Shown one piece after another: positions 32,324 through 40,444 of a stretch of DNA of 64,000 nt; position 1 is the first letter of the stretch, and each line of letters begins with the position of its first letter. Below the pieces are notes generated by a model. It worked only from the letters and a program-made list of their open reading frames with translations, was not told the DNA's origin and searched no databases. Both the position numbers and the translations under genes were made by a program. This DNA is from LMUY01 sp965198895 (GTDB taxonomy: Bacteria; Pseudomonadota; Alphaproteobacteria; Acetobacterales; Acetobacteraceae): NCBI GenBank assembly GCA_965198895.1, contig OZ240676.1, positions 496,001-560,000 of the forward strand, given 5' to 3'.

Positions 32324-33052
32324 GTGGCGCTTGCAGCGACCCTGACCCCTTTGCGCGAGCGCCTCCGCTCGTTCGCGTTCATGTCCCCGCGGGACATCGG
32401 GCTGTTTTTGCGCAGCGCTCGCACCGATTACACGATCGCCAAAACCCGCGCGTCGGACGGCGACAGGGCGGCCTTCGACGCTGCCTATGACGGTGGCGAT
32501 CCCTGGGCGTCGGGGGACAGCCGCTATCTGTATCAGCGGCGGAAATACGAGGTGCTGGCGGCTTTGCTGCCAGTAGGCCGCCAGTTCGGCGAGGTGCTGG
32601 ATCTCGGTACCGGGCTCGGTTTGCTCGCCGAGCGGGTCGCGGGCCGGTCGGCGGCGGTGTTGGGGCTGGATATTTCGCAGAGTGCGGTCGCGGATGCGCG
32701 GATCCGCCACGCCGGTATCACCAACCTGCAATTCGAGCAGGGTGATGTGCGGGATTTGCCGGCGACGATGAACGGGCGGTTCGACCTCGTGATGATCGCC
32801 GACACGCTCTATTATCTGCAGCGGCCGATCACCGATGCGGTGCTGAAGGCGATGGCGCTGCGGATCGCGACCCTGCTGGCACCCGGCGGGTTGTGCTTGC
32901 TGGCGAACCACTATTTTTTCTCCTCCGCCGGAACAGATAGCCGCTTGTCCCGCCGCATCCACGACGCGTTTGCCTGGTCACCTGGTTTCCAGGTCACGTC
33001 GGAACACCGGCGCCCGTTCTATCTCGTCTCCCTGTTGGGAAAGTCCGCCTAG
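32324..33052 (+). CDS. SAM-dependent methyltransferase (NodS-like)
   Basis: A 242-residue class I methyltransferase. FDAAYDGGDPWASGDSRYLYQRRKYEVL precedes VLDLGTGLGLLAERV (SAM motif I), then GLDISQSAV (motif II) and FDLVMIADTLYYL (motif IV). The DPW...YE.RKY opening is typical of NodS/nodulation-type N-methyltransferases and of other small-molecule methyltransferases. The acceptor is unknown. It starts at GTG with AAAGG upstream. Confidence 0.85.
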   Translation: MALAATLTPLRERLRSFAFMSPRDIGLFLRSARTDYTIAKTRASDGDRAAFDAAYDGGDPWASGDSRYLYQRRKYEVLAALLPVGRQFGEVLDLGTGLGLLAERVAGRSAAVLGLDISQSAVADARIRHAGITNLQFEQGDVRDLPATMNGRFDLVMIADTLYYLQRPITDAVLKAMALRIATLLAPGGLCLLANHYFFSSAGTDSRLSRRIHDAFAWSPGFQVTSEHRRPFYLVSLLGKSA

Positions 33053-33103
33053 CGTCAAAACCGCCCGCCACGCTAAGCCTGCGCGAAGCAGGGGGATCGA
33101 GGC

Positions 33104-33871
33104 ATGGCGCTGTGGGTAAGGTATGAGGGCGGTTTCGGCGTCCTGGCGGGCGACCAGGTGCAGCCTCATCGCGGCGACATGTTTGCGGCGGCCAAGCCGG
33201 ATGGCGCGGCGGTTCCGCTCGCCAGCGTCGCGTTGTTGCCGCCGGTCACACCCGGCAAGTTCATCGGCCTGTGGAACAACTTCCACGCGTTGGCGGCCAA
33301 GCTCGGCCAGGCGATCCCCGAGACGCCACTGTATTTCCTCAAGGCGACCAGTGCCCTGCTCGCACCCGGCGGCACCATCCGGCCCCCGGCGGGCTACACC
33401 GGCAAGACGGTGTACGAGGGCGAGTTGGGCATCGTCATCGGGCACGAATGCTGCCGCGTCAGCCAGGCCGAGGCGGAGGCCGCCATCTTCGGCTACACCT
33501 GCGTGAACGACGTCACCGCGCTCGATCTGCTGCAGGCCGATCCGTCGTTCCCGCAATGGGCGCGCGCCAAGGGCTGCGACACGTTCGGCCCAGTCGGGCC
33601 CGCCATCGCCACCGGGCTCGACCCGGCGGCGCTCACCGTGCGCACTCTGCTGAACGGACGGGAGCGGCAGGGCTATCCGGTCGCCGACATGATCCTGCCG
33701 CCCCGCCGCATCGTCAGCCTGCTATCGCAGGAGATGACGCTGCACCCAGGCGACCTGATCGCCTGCGGCACGTCCATCGGCGTGCTGCCGATGCGGCCGG
33801 GCATGGAGGTCAGCGTCGTCATCGAGGGCATCGGCGCGCTGACCAACCGGTTCGAGGCCGCCGACGTTTAA
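33104..33871 (+). CDS. Fumarylacetoacetate hydrolase family protein
   Basis: A 255-residue protein of the FAH/2-hydroxyhepta-2,4-diene-1,7-dioate isomerase type. LPPVTPGKFIGLWNNFHALAAK begins the fold. YEGELGIVIGHECCRVSQAEAEAAIFGYTCVNDVTALDLL holds the acidic metal ligands, and GCDTFGPVGPAI and GDLIACGTSIGV complete the active site. Such enzymes hydrolyse or decarboxylate beta-keto acids in aromatic or organic-acid catabolism. The substrate is unknown. It is followed by an array of 13-base repeats and an acyl-CoA ligase on the same strand. Confidence 0.92.
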   Translation: MALWVRYEGGFGVLAGDQVQPHRGDMFAAAKPDGAAVPLASVALLPPVTPGKFIGLWNNFHALAAKLGQAIPETPLYFLKATSALLAPGGTIRPPAGYTGKTVYEGELGIVIGHECCRVSQAEAEAAIFGYTCVNDVTALDLLQADPSFPQWARAKGCDTFGPVGPAIATGLDPAALTVRTLLNGRERQGYPVADMILPPRRIVSLLSQEMTLHPGDLIACGTSIGVLPMRPGMEVSVVIEGIGALTNRFEAADV

Positions 33872-33887
33872 CGATCCACGCCCAATG

Positions 33888-33938
33888 GTCTGATTCCCGG
33901 CTCTGATTCTGGGCTCTGATTCTGGGCTCTGGTTCTGG
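33888..33938. repeat. Four tandem copies of a 13-base unit
   Basis: Unit CTCTGATTCTGGG: a first divergent copy (33888-33900), one exact (33901-33913), a second exact (33914-33926) and a last with one change (33927-33938). It lies in the 118-base gap between the FAH and acyl-CoA ligase genes. Its function is unknown; it is likely variable in copy number. Confidence 0.85.
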
Positions 33939-33989
33939 CGCGGGCGGTCAATTACACCATTCCATCCGGATCAAGGGTGAGATGCCAGA

Positions 33990-35513
33990 ATGAATGCCAC
34001 CGTTTGGGATATCGTCTCCTCCGTCACCAGTGCACGGGCGATCGGCGCGCCGGGCCGGCCCTGGATGGATGGCGCCGGGCTGCGCGCCCTGGCACAGAGT
34101 GTACGAGAAACCTTGGCGTTGGCGGGGATCGGACGGGGCGACCGGGTCGCCATCGTGCTGCCGAACGGGCCGGAGATGGCCACCGCCTTCCTCACCATCG
34201 CCGCCAGTTGCTGCGCCGCTCCGCTCAACCCCGCCTACAAGGCCGACGAGTTCGAGTTCTACCTGCAGGACCTGCAGCCCGCCGCCATCCTGCTCACCGC
34301 CGACGAGACCGGCCCGGCGAAGGACGTGGCGGACCGGCTGCAGATCCCCGTGTTAGTACTGCAGGCCGAAGGTCCGGCGGGTGGTTTCACCCTGGACGCG
34401 TCCGCCCTGCCCTCCGGCGGCGGCGCGGCGCAAGCGTCCCGCCCGGAGGACCCGGCCTTGGTGCTGCACACGTCCGGCACGACGGCGCGGCCCAAGATCG
34501 TGCCGCTGACCAATGCGAACCTTGCAGCTTCGGCCCGCCATATCGCGACCGCGTTGGGTCTGAGCCCGGCGGACACCTGCCTGAACGTGATGCCGCTGTT
34601 CCACATCCACGGCCTGATCGCCGCCGTAACGGCCTCGTTGTCGGCGGGGGCGGCGGTGTGCTGCACCCCGGGCTTCAACGCGTTCAAGTTCGGCGAGTGG
34701 CTCGCCGATGTGCGGCCCACCTGGTACACGGCCGTGCCCACCATGCACCAGGCGATCCTGATGCGGATGCGCGCCCATACCGAGCAGGCGCGTGCGGCGC
34801 AGTTGCGGTTCATCCGCTCGTCCTCCGCCTCGCTGCCGCCGCAGGTGATGGCGGAGCTGGAGGCGGTGTTCGGCGCCCCCGTGATCGAGTCCTACGGCAT
34901 GACGGAGGCGACGCATCAGATGGCGTCCAATCCGTTGCCCCCACGCGCCCGCAAACCGGGATCGGTCGGCGTGCAGGCCGGGCCGGAGGTCGCGATCATG
35001 GACGATGACGGGCGCCTGCTGGCCCAGGGCGACATCGGCGAGGTGGTCATCCGCGGCCCGAACGTCACGGCAGGCTACGACAACAACCCGTCGGCCAACG
35101 TGAAAGCCTACACCGACGGCTGGTTTCGCACCGGCGACCAGGGGCGGCTGGACGAGGAAGGCTACCTGTTCCTCACGGGGCGTCTGAAGGAACAGATCAA
35201 CCGCGGCGGGGAAAAAATCAGCCCGCTGGAGGTGGATGTCGTGCTGCTCGACCATCCCGGCGTTGCGCAGGCCTGCACCTTCGGCATCCCGCACGACAAA
35301 CTGGGCGAGGAGGTCGGCGTCGTCATCGTGCCCCGCCCCGGCCAGAGCGTGACCGAGGCCGAGATCCGCGAGTTCGCCGCCACACGGCTGGCCGCATTCA
35401 AAGTGCCCCGGCGGGTGCTGGTGATGGACGACATCCCGAAAGGCGCCACCGGCAAGGTGCAGCGCATCGGCCTGGCCGCGAAGCTGGGCCTGGCGCCGGA
35501 GACCGCCGGCTGA
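33990..35513 (+). CDS. AMP-binding acyl-CoA ligase, oxalate-CoA ligase-like
   Basis: A 507-residue ANL-superfamily enzyme. LVLHTSGTTARPKIVPLTN is the phosphate loop, in the form typical of Pcs60/AAE3 oxalyl-CoA synthetases. ESYGMTEATHQMASNPLP, GWFRTGDQGRLDEEGYLFLTGR and GGEKISPLEVD are the adenylate-binding and hinge motifs, and GKVQRIGLA carries the catalytic Lys. It converts a carboxylic acid, ATP and CoA to acyl-CoA. Its stop overlaps the reductase gene by one base (TGATG), so the two are coupled. Oxalate or a related short diacid is a reasoned guess. Confidence 0.9.
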   Translation: MNATVWDIVSSVTSARAIGAPGRPWMDGAGLRALAQSVRETLALAGIGRGDRVAIVLPNGPEMATAFLTIAASCCAAPLNPAYKADEFEFYLQDLQPAAILLTADETGPAKDVADRLQIPVLVLQAEGPAGGFTLDASALPSGGGAAQASRPEDPALVLHTSGTTARPKIVPLTNANLAASARHIATALGLSPADTCLNVMPLFHIHGLIAAVTASLSAGAAVCCTPGFNAFKFGEWLADVRPTWYTAVPTMHQAILMRMRAHTEQARAAQLRFIRSSSASLPPQVMAELEAVFGAPVIESYGMTEATHQMASNPLPPRARKPGSVGVQAGPEVAIMDDDGRLLAQGDIGEVVIRGPNVTAGYDNNPSANVKAYTDGWFRTGDQGRLDEEGYLFLTGRLKEQINRGGEKISPLEVDVVLLDHPGVAQACTFGIPHDKLGEEVGVVIVPRPGQSVTEAEIREFAATRLAAFKVPRRVLVMDDIPKGATGKVQRIGLAAKLGLAPETAG

Positions 35514-36493
35514 TGTCCCCGAGCATCTGCGTGTTCGGCGCCGGCGCGATCGGCGGCTACCTGGCCGCCAAGCTGGAAGCGGCGGGCACCAAGGTCTCGA
35601 TCGTGGCTCGCGGACCTCATTTGGCGGCCGTGCAGCAGGGCGGGCTGGTGCTGCAATCCAGCGGCGAGCGGATCGTCACCCGGCCGAACGCGGTGGCGCA
35701 TGGCGACGCGATCGGCCCCCAGGACTACCTGCTGATCACGCTGAAGGCGCATTCGCTCGAACCGGCGCTGCCGCAATTGGCGCCGCTGATCGGGCCCGGC
35801 ACCACCATCGTCAGCGCGGTGAACGGCGTACCCTGGTGGTATACCTACCGCCTGCCCGCGCCGTTCGCCGATCGCCGGATCACCGCCATCGACCCGGATG
35901 GCGCGTTGTGCGCCGCGCTGCCCCCGGCGCAATGCCTGGGATGCATCGTCTACCCAGCCGCGACCGTTCCCACCCCCGGCGTGGTCGACCACACCTATGG
36001 CGACCGCTTCAGCCTCGGCGAACCCAGCGGCGAGCGCTCCGAGCGGGCCAGCACGCTCTCGGCCCTGATGATCGCGGCCGGCCTGAAAGCCCCCGTCCGC
36101 CCCCGCATCCGCGACGAGCTTTGGGTGAAGCTGTGGGGCAACATGGCGTTTAACCCGATCAGCGCGCTCACCACCGCGACGCTGGACGTGATCACCAGCG
36201 ATCCCGGCAGTCGCGAGGTGGCGCGCGCCATGATGCTGGAGGGCCAGGCGGTGGCCGAGGCGCTCGGCACCCGGTTCACGCTGGATGTGGACAAGCGCAT
36301 CGAGGGCGCGGCCGAGGTCGGACGGCACAAGACGTCGATGCTGCAGGACCTGGAACTTGGCCGCCCCTTGGAGATCGAGGCGATCCTGGGCGCGGTGGTG
36401 GAGATGGCCGGCTGGGTCGACCTGCCCACACCGATCAGCCGCGCAATGTTGGCGCTGGTTCGGCAGCGTGCCGCGATGCGGGCCGGCATCTAG
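35513..36493 (+). CDS. 2-dehydropantoate 2-reductase family oxidoreductase
   Basis: A 326-residue KPR-family protein. ICVFGAGAIGGYLAAKLEAAG (residues 5-25) is the NADP-binding loop. LLITLKAHSLEPAL and ELWVKLWGNMAFNPISAL hold the catalytic Lys/Asn region of the C-terminal domain. The length is above that of E. coli PanE and matches the longer ketopantoate-reductase-like paralogues that reduce other 2-oxo acids, so panE is not assigned. It is coupled to the acyl-CoA ligase upstream. Confidence 0.88.
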   Translation: MSPSICVFGAGAIGGYLAAKLEAAGTKVSIVARGPHLAAVQQGGLVLQSSGERIVTRPNAVAHGDAIGPQDYLLITLKAHSLEPALPQLAPLIGPGTTIVSAVNGVPWWYTYRLPAPFADRRITAIDPDGALCAALPPAQCLGCIVYPAATVPTPGVVDHTYGDRFSLGEPSGERSERASTLSALMIAAGLKAPVRPRIRDELWVKLWGNMAFNPISALTTATLDVITSDPGSREVARAMMLEGQAVAEALGTRFTLDVDKRIEGAAEVGRHKTSMLQDLELGRPLEIEAILGAVVEMAGWVDLPTPISRAMLALVRQRAAMRAGI

Positions 36494-36669
36494 GGGGCGA
36501 GCGAGTCAGGTCGAGCCGGCCGGAAATCGTCGTTGCGAGCCAACCGAGCGGAATTCCATGTTCGTGTTGCATTGCAGCAATTTCGCTCTTGTGCATCGCA
36601 GCATGAACGCCTATGTAGGGTTCACCAACAAGGAAACGTCCTTCCGTATCTCTCGAAAGGACCTCGACA

Positions 36670-36837
36670 ATGGATCTATTTCAGCAATCCGGCGAAGCGA
36701 TGCTGTTGGCCCAGGAAGGCCAGCGCCAGATCGCACATGCCATCGCCGCCAAGGTGGGCAGCTGGATTTCTCGCTTCAAGGCTTGGCAGTCGGCAATGCC
36801 GATCACGCTGCCGCCGACCGAGTCGCATAGCCGCTGA
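36670..36837 (+). CDS. Small protein of 55 residues
   Basis: An open frame MDLFQQSGEAMLLAQEGQRQ..., continuing with IAHAIAAKVGSWISRFKAW and ending at TGA 36835-36837. GAAAGG lies about 8 bases before the ATG. The composition (Gln/Ala/Ile-rich amphipathic helix followed by a Trp-containing basic stretch) suggests a membrane-associated helix. No family is recognised. Its stop codon directly abuts the stop of the convergent DUF1684 gene. It is preceded by a 176-base untranslated gap with no other gene. Confidence 0.6.
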   Translation: MDLFQQSGEAMLLAQEGQRQIAHAIAAKVGSWISRFKAWQSAMPITLPPTESHSR

Positions 36838-37452
36838 TCAGCGCCTCTCTCCACCTCGCACCGCAACGGAAATTCGGTTTTCCGGCGGTGCGAGGGGGCA
36901 GATGTAACGCTCCGAGTAGCTGCAGGATGGGTTGTAGGCGAAGTTGAAGTCCAACACCGTGCGACCGTCCGCATCGCTCCCGAGATCGGCGCCCTTGATG
37001 GTGTCGAGCAAGTAGCGCCCCCCGCCGTAGGTCTCGCGGCCATTCGTCGCGTCCGAGAACGGCAAGAACACGCCGCCTCCATAGGCCTCGATCCAGAACA
37101 AAGTCAGTTCCCGGCCAAGCGCGACCTGCAAGCCGATCGTGCGAGCGAAGGGACGCAGCCGAACATCCCCGTCGGCCCCGGCCGGGCTGAGAAACGATGG
37201 CTCGTCGACCGCGCGAAGACCGACCGTAAACCGCAGGTCCGGGTCGTAGCCAAAGAATGGCAGCGCCTCGAAATTCGCCCACTGGTGGGCTTCCAGTGGT
37301 GATTGGGCATGCGACCGGAACAGCGCGTCCCGTGCCGTCCGCCACACCGCCCAGCCGGCGGCGGCATCCGGACCGTCACGCAACTCGGCATAGATCGCAC
37401 CAACCTGGCGCCGCCAGTCCCATAGGCTGGCGTAACCCGGATCGTCAGGCAT
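36838..37452 (-). CDS. DUF1684 family protein
   Basis: A 204-residue protein. LWDWRRQVGAIYAELR, LFRSHAQSPL, FFGYDPDLRFTVGLR and the end VLDFNFAYNPSCSYSERYICPLAPPENRI are the DUF1684 hallmarks. The family has a conserved Cys pair and an NFAYNPSC motif and unknown function. The ATG at 37452 lies inside the last codons of the peroxiredoxin gene (8-base overlap), so the two are one operon. No signal peptide is seen in this frame. Confidence 0.85.
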   Translation of the reverse strand: MPDDPGYASLWDWRRQVGAIYAELRDGPDAAAGWAVWRTARDALFRSHAQSPLEAHQWANFEALPFFGYDPDLRFTVGLRAVDEPSFLSPAGADGDVRLRPFARTIGLQVALGRELTLFWIEAYGGGVFLPFSDATNGRETYGGGRYLLDTIKGADLGSDADGRTVLDFNFAYNPSCSYSERYICPLAPPENRISVAVRGGERR

Positions 37453-38131
37453 CCACGCGGGATGGCTCCAGGACCAGGCTTTGCAAGCTGCGAACCACCT
37501 CGGCCGGCTCCAGCCGGCGATGGGCGACAGGCTCCACATGGGCGCGGACGACCAGGCCGTCGGCACCGATGATGAACGTGGCCGGCAATGGCACCCGCCA
37601 ATCGCCGGTGCGGTTCAATTGGGGCAGGTCGTGACCGAGCCGCGCATAGAGCCGGCGCAGCGCCGGGGCCAGTTCGTAGGCGACGCCATACCGGTCGGCC
37701 ACCTCGTTACCCTGGTCGGACAAGACCGGAAACGCCAGCAGATCGCGCTCGGCGACAGCGCTGCAGCTGCCCTCCTGCTGCGGCGTGATGGCAAGCAGAT
37801 GGGCGCCGGCAGCTTCCATCGCCGGGAGCGCGTCCTGATACGCCCGCAAGGTCAATGTGCAGAACGGACACCAGCCACCGCGTATGAACAACACCACCAC
37901 AGGCCCGTGCGCCAACAGATCCGCCAGCCGCACGATCCGGCCATGTTGGTCCGGCAGCGCAAAGTCGGGTGCGGGCTCGCCGGCATCCGGCGACTTGCGG
38001 CCATCCGCGTTGGCGCGCAAATCCTCTGCCGCGTGGAGGATCGCCAGCCGATCCGCCGCTGGCAACCGCGCGAGGAGGCCGGCCCGAAAGGCCTCCAACT
38101 GTCGGGTAAGGGGTGTTTCACCTATGTGCAT
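37445..38131 (-). CDS. AhpC/TSA-family peroxiredoxin
   Basis: A 228-residue thioredoxin-fold peroxiredoxin. GEPAPDFALPDQHGRIVRLADLL opens the domain, and VVLFIRGGWCPFCTLTLRAY holds Cys88 and Cys91 in a CxxC arrangement. ITPQQEGSCSAV and NRTGDWRVPLPATFIIGADG follow. It probably reduces organic or hydrogen peroxides in the cytoplasm. The ATG at 38131 is preferred; two further in-frame starts (38155 ATG, 38161 GTG) would overlap the palindrome shared with lysR. It is divergent from a LysR regulator that likely controls it. Confidence 0.88.
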   Translation of the reverse strand: MHIGETPLTRQLEAFRAGLLARLPAADRLAILHAAEDLRANADGRKSPDAGEPAPDFALPDQHGRIVRLADLLAHGPVVVLFIRGGWCPFCTLTLRAYQDALPAMEAAGAHLLAITPQQEGSCSAVAERDLLAFPVLSDQGNEVADRYGVAYELAPALRRLYARLGHDLPQLNRTGDWRVPLPATFIIGADGLVVRAHVEPVAHRRLEPAEVVRSLQSLVLEPSRVDA

Positions 38132-38147
38132 GGCTGACCCAATCTTA

Positions 38148-38167
38148 GCGAACATTGACACGTTCGC
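38148..38167. promoter_or_regulatory. Inverted repeat between peroxiredoxin and lysR genes
   Basis: GCGAAC (38148-38153) and GTTCGC (38162-38167) are exact inverted arms around an 8-base spacer, in the 115-base divergent region. Size and position fit a LysR-type recognition site, which usually has an interrupted dyad of this scale. Binding is inferred. Confidence 0.5.
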
Positions 38168-38246
38168 CTACTGCAATCTCGGTGGCGGCGTTGGCATCGG
38201 TAAGCGTGACATCGCGGATAAGACCAATGCAGGGGCAGCATAAGTT

Positions 38247-39161
38247 ATGGACGTACTCGCGGCGTTCCGCGTGTTCGTGCGCGTCGCTGAGTCGCAATCC
38301 TTCTCCGCCGTCGCTCGGGAGATGGGCACCACGCAACCGGCCGTGTCCCGCCAGGTCGCCGCTTTGGAGGAGCATCTCGGCGCCCGGCTCATCCAGCGCA
38401 CGACCCGCAGCCTCGGCCTGACGGAGGATGGGCGGGACCTGCTGGGCCATGCCCGCCGGGTGCTGGACACCGTGGAGGAAGCGGAGGCTTCGGTAGGCCG
38501 CCGCCACAATATGCCCGGCGGTCTGGTGCGGCTCGGCACGTCGTCCACCTTCGGCCGGCTCTACGTGGCACCCCGCATCCCGCGCCTGCTGGAGCGCTAT
38601 CCGGAGTTGTCGCTCGAACTCCGCATGTCGGACGGCGTCTCCGACATCGTGGCGGAGGGCATCGACCTCGCGATCCGGGTCAGTGCGGTGCAGGATTCGA
38701 GCCTTGTGGCTCGCAAGATCGGGTCCTACCGCCGGGTGGCCGTCGCATCGCAATCCTGCATCGCCGAGTTCGGCGAGCCGCAGCATCCGGCCGAACTCGC
38801 CCGCCTGCCCTGCATCGTGTTCACCGGCGGGGCGAACCCCGGCGAGTGGCGCTTCGAGAGCCCGGACGGCCCGGTGACCGTCAACGTGTCCGGCCGGTTC
38901 CGCACCGACAATGGCGAGGGCGTGCGCGAGGCGGTGCTCGCCGGGGTGGGGTTCGCAGTGTTGCCGATCTGGTTCTTCGGCACCGAACTCTCGGATGGCC
39001 GGCTGCAGCCGATCCTGACCGGCTGGGAACCGCCGCGCAACGCGATCTCCGCCGTCTACCCCTCGCGGCGCAACCTGGCGCCGCGGGTGCGGGCGGTGAT
39101 CGATTACTTCCTCGATGAGTTCCGGATCGACCCGATCATCTCATCCTACGGCGAGGCTTGA
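38247..39161 (+). CDS. LysR-family transcriptional regulator
   Basis: A 304-residue protein. The winged-helix domain (MDVLAAFRVFVRVAESQSFSAVAREMGTTQPAVSRQVAALEEHLGARLIQRTTRSLGLTEDG in overall pattern, about 1-60) is classical. The effector domain starts VRLGTSSTFGRLYVAPRIPRLL and includes GVGFAVLPIWFFGTEL. It resembles the CrgA/PA-type LysR subgroup. It is divergent from the peroxiredoxin-DUF1684 operon and is probably its regulator; the signal is unknown. Confidence 0.93.
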   Translation: MDVLAAFRVFVRVAESQSFSAVAREMGTTQPAVSRQVAALEEHLGARLIQRTTRSLGLTEDGRDLLGHARRVLDTVEEAEASVGRRHNMPGGLVRLGTSSTFGRLYVAPRIPRLLERYPELSLELRMSDGVSDIVAEGIDLAIRVSAVQDSSLVARKIGSYRRVAVASQSCIAEFGEPQHPAELARLPCIVFTGGANPGEWRFESPDGPVTVNVSGRFRTDNGEGVREAVLAGVGFAVLPIWFFGTELSDGRLQPILTGWEPPRNAISAVYPSRRNLAPRVRAVIDYFLDEFRIDPIISSYGEA

Positions 39162-39200
39162 GCGTCCCGATGGCAAGATGATCCCCTTCCCCACTCCGCT

Positions 39201-39220
39201 CCCGCGAGGGCCCTCGTGGG
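39201..39220. terminator. Bidirectional hairpin between lysR and argJ
   Basis: CCCGCGAGGG is followed directly by CCCTCGTGGG, a 20-base near-perfect palindrome in the 73-base gap between convergent genes, with further GGGGGAG to its right pairing with CTCC to the left. It suits termination from both sides. Confidence 0.5.
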
Positions 39221-39234
39221 CGGGGGAGATTAGG

Positions 39235-40443
39235 TCAGCTTCGGTAGGACCCGTTGATGTCGATGTAGCCGTGGGTCAGGTCGCACGTCCAGGCGGTGGC
39301 GCGGCCGTCGCCCAGCCCAAGATCGACCGCGATTTCAATCTCGTGCCCCTTCATGTGCGCCACCACCGGTGCTTCGTCGTAGCCAGGCACCACCGTGCCA
39401 TCGCGCGCCATCCACGTGCCGCCGACGCCGACCGAGAGGCGGTCGCGATCGGCTGGTTCACCGGCTTTGCCCACCGCCATCACGATGCGGCCCCAGTTCG
39501 CGTCCTCGCCGGCGATCGCGGTCTTCACCAAGGGCGAGTTGGCCACCGCCATCGCAACCCGCTTGGCCGAACCGTTATCCACCGCGCCGGCCACGTCGAT
39601 CCGCACCAGCTTCTGCGCACCCTCGCCGTCGCGGATCACCTGCAGCGCCAGATCCAGCAACACCGCGTCGAGCGCCTTGGCAAAAGCGGTCGTATCACCC
39701 TCCGGATTGCCGGCGGCGCCGGTGGCGAACAGCAGCACGGTGTCGCTGGTGGAGGTGTCGCTGTCGACCGTGGTGCAGTTGAAACTGCGGTCGGTGCCAG
39801 CCGCCAGCATGGATTGCAGCGCCGCCGCCGGGATCTTGGCATCGGTGAAGACGAAGCACAGCATCGTCGCCATGTCGGGCGCGATCATGCCGCTGCCCTT
39901 AGCGAAACCGGTGATCCGAACCGCCGTGCCGCCGATCTCCACCGTGCGGGTCGACGCCTTGGGGAAGGTGTCGGTCGTCATGATCCCGCGGGCGGCGGCT
40001 TCCCAGTTTTCGGCTGCCAGCGTGGCGTGGAGCGCGGGCAGCGCTGTGGTGATGCGCTCGTGGGGAAGTACCTCGCCGATCACGCCGGTGCTGGCCAGGA
40101 ACACCTCCGTCGGCCGGCAGCCAAGCAGGCTGGCCGCGGCGTCGGCCGTCGCCTGCGTGGTCTCGCGGCCGCGTGCGCCGGTGAACACGTTGGCGTTGCC
40201 GGCGTTCACCACCACGCCCCGCGCCGTGCCCCCGGCGAGGGCTGCGCGGCACCAATCGATCGGCGCACCCGGGCATTTGTTGCGGGTGAACACGCCGGCA
40301 ACGGTGGTGCCCGGTGCCAGCGCGATCATCACCAGGTCGGTCCGGCCCTTGTAGCGAATGCCCGCCGCGGCAGCCCCGAGCCTCACGCCCCCGAGCGGCG
40401 GCAGCGCCGGAAGGGCCACCGCCAGCGGCGAGACCTTCGCCAT
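39235..40443 (-). CDS. argJ: Bifunctional glutamate N-acetyltransferase/amino-acid N-acetyltransferase
   Basis: A 402-residue ArgJ. The autocatalytic site is in KGSGMIAPDMATML, where cleavage before Thr193 frees the nucleophile and yields alpha and beta chains. VVVNAGNANVFTGARG and TTVDSDTSTSDT are also conserved, and the end CDLTHGYIDINGSYRS matches the family. It transfers acetyl from N-acetylornithine to glutamate in arginine synthesis. The start at 40443 gives MAKVSPLAV with the family's length; the longer frame to 40539 runs into the isomerase gene. It lies one base after the isomerase's stop codon. Confidence 0.97.
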   Translation of the reverse strand: MAKVSPLAVALPALPPLGGVRLGAAAAGIRYKGRTDLVMIALAPGTTVAGVFTRNKCPGAPIDWCRAALAGGTARGVVVNAGNANVFTGARGRETTQATADAAASLLGCRPTEVFLASTGVIGEVLPHERITTALPALHATLAAENWEAAARGIMTTDTFPKASTRTVEIGGTAVRITGFAKGSGMIAPDMATMLCFVFTDAKIPAAALQSMLAAGTDRSFNCTTVDSDTSTSDTVLLFATGAAGNPEGDTTAFAKALDAVLLDLALQVIRDGEGAQKLVRIDVAGAVDNGSAKRVAMAVANSPLVKTAIAGEDANWGRIVMAVGKAGEPADRDRLSVGVGGTWMARDGTVVPGYDEAPVVAHMKGHEIEIAVDLGLGDGRATAWTCDLTHGYIDINGSYRS

Positions 40444-40444
40444 C

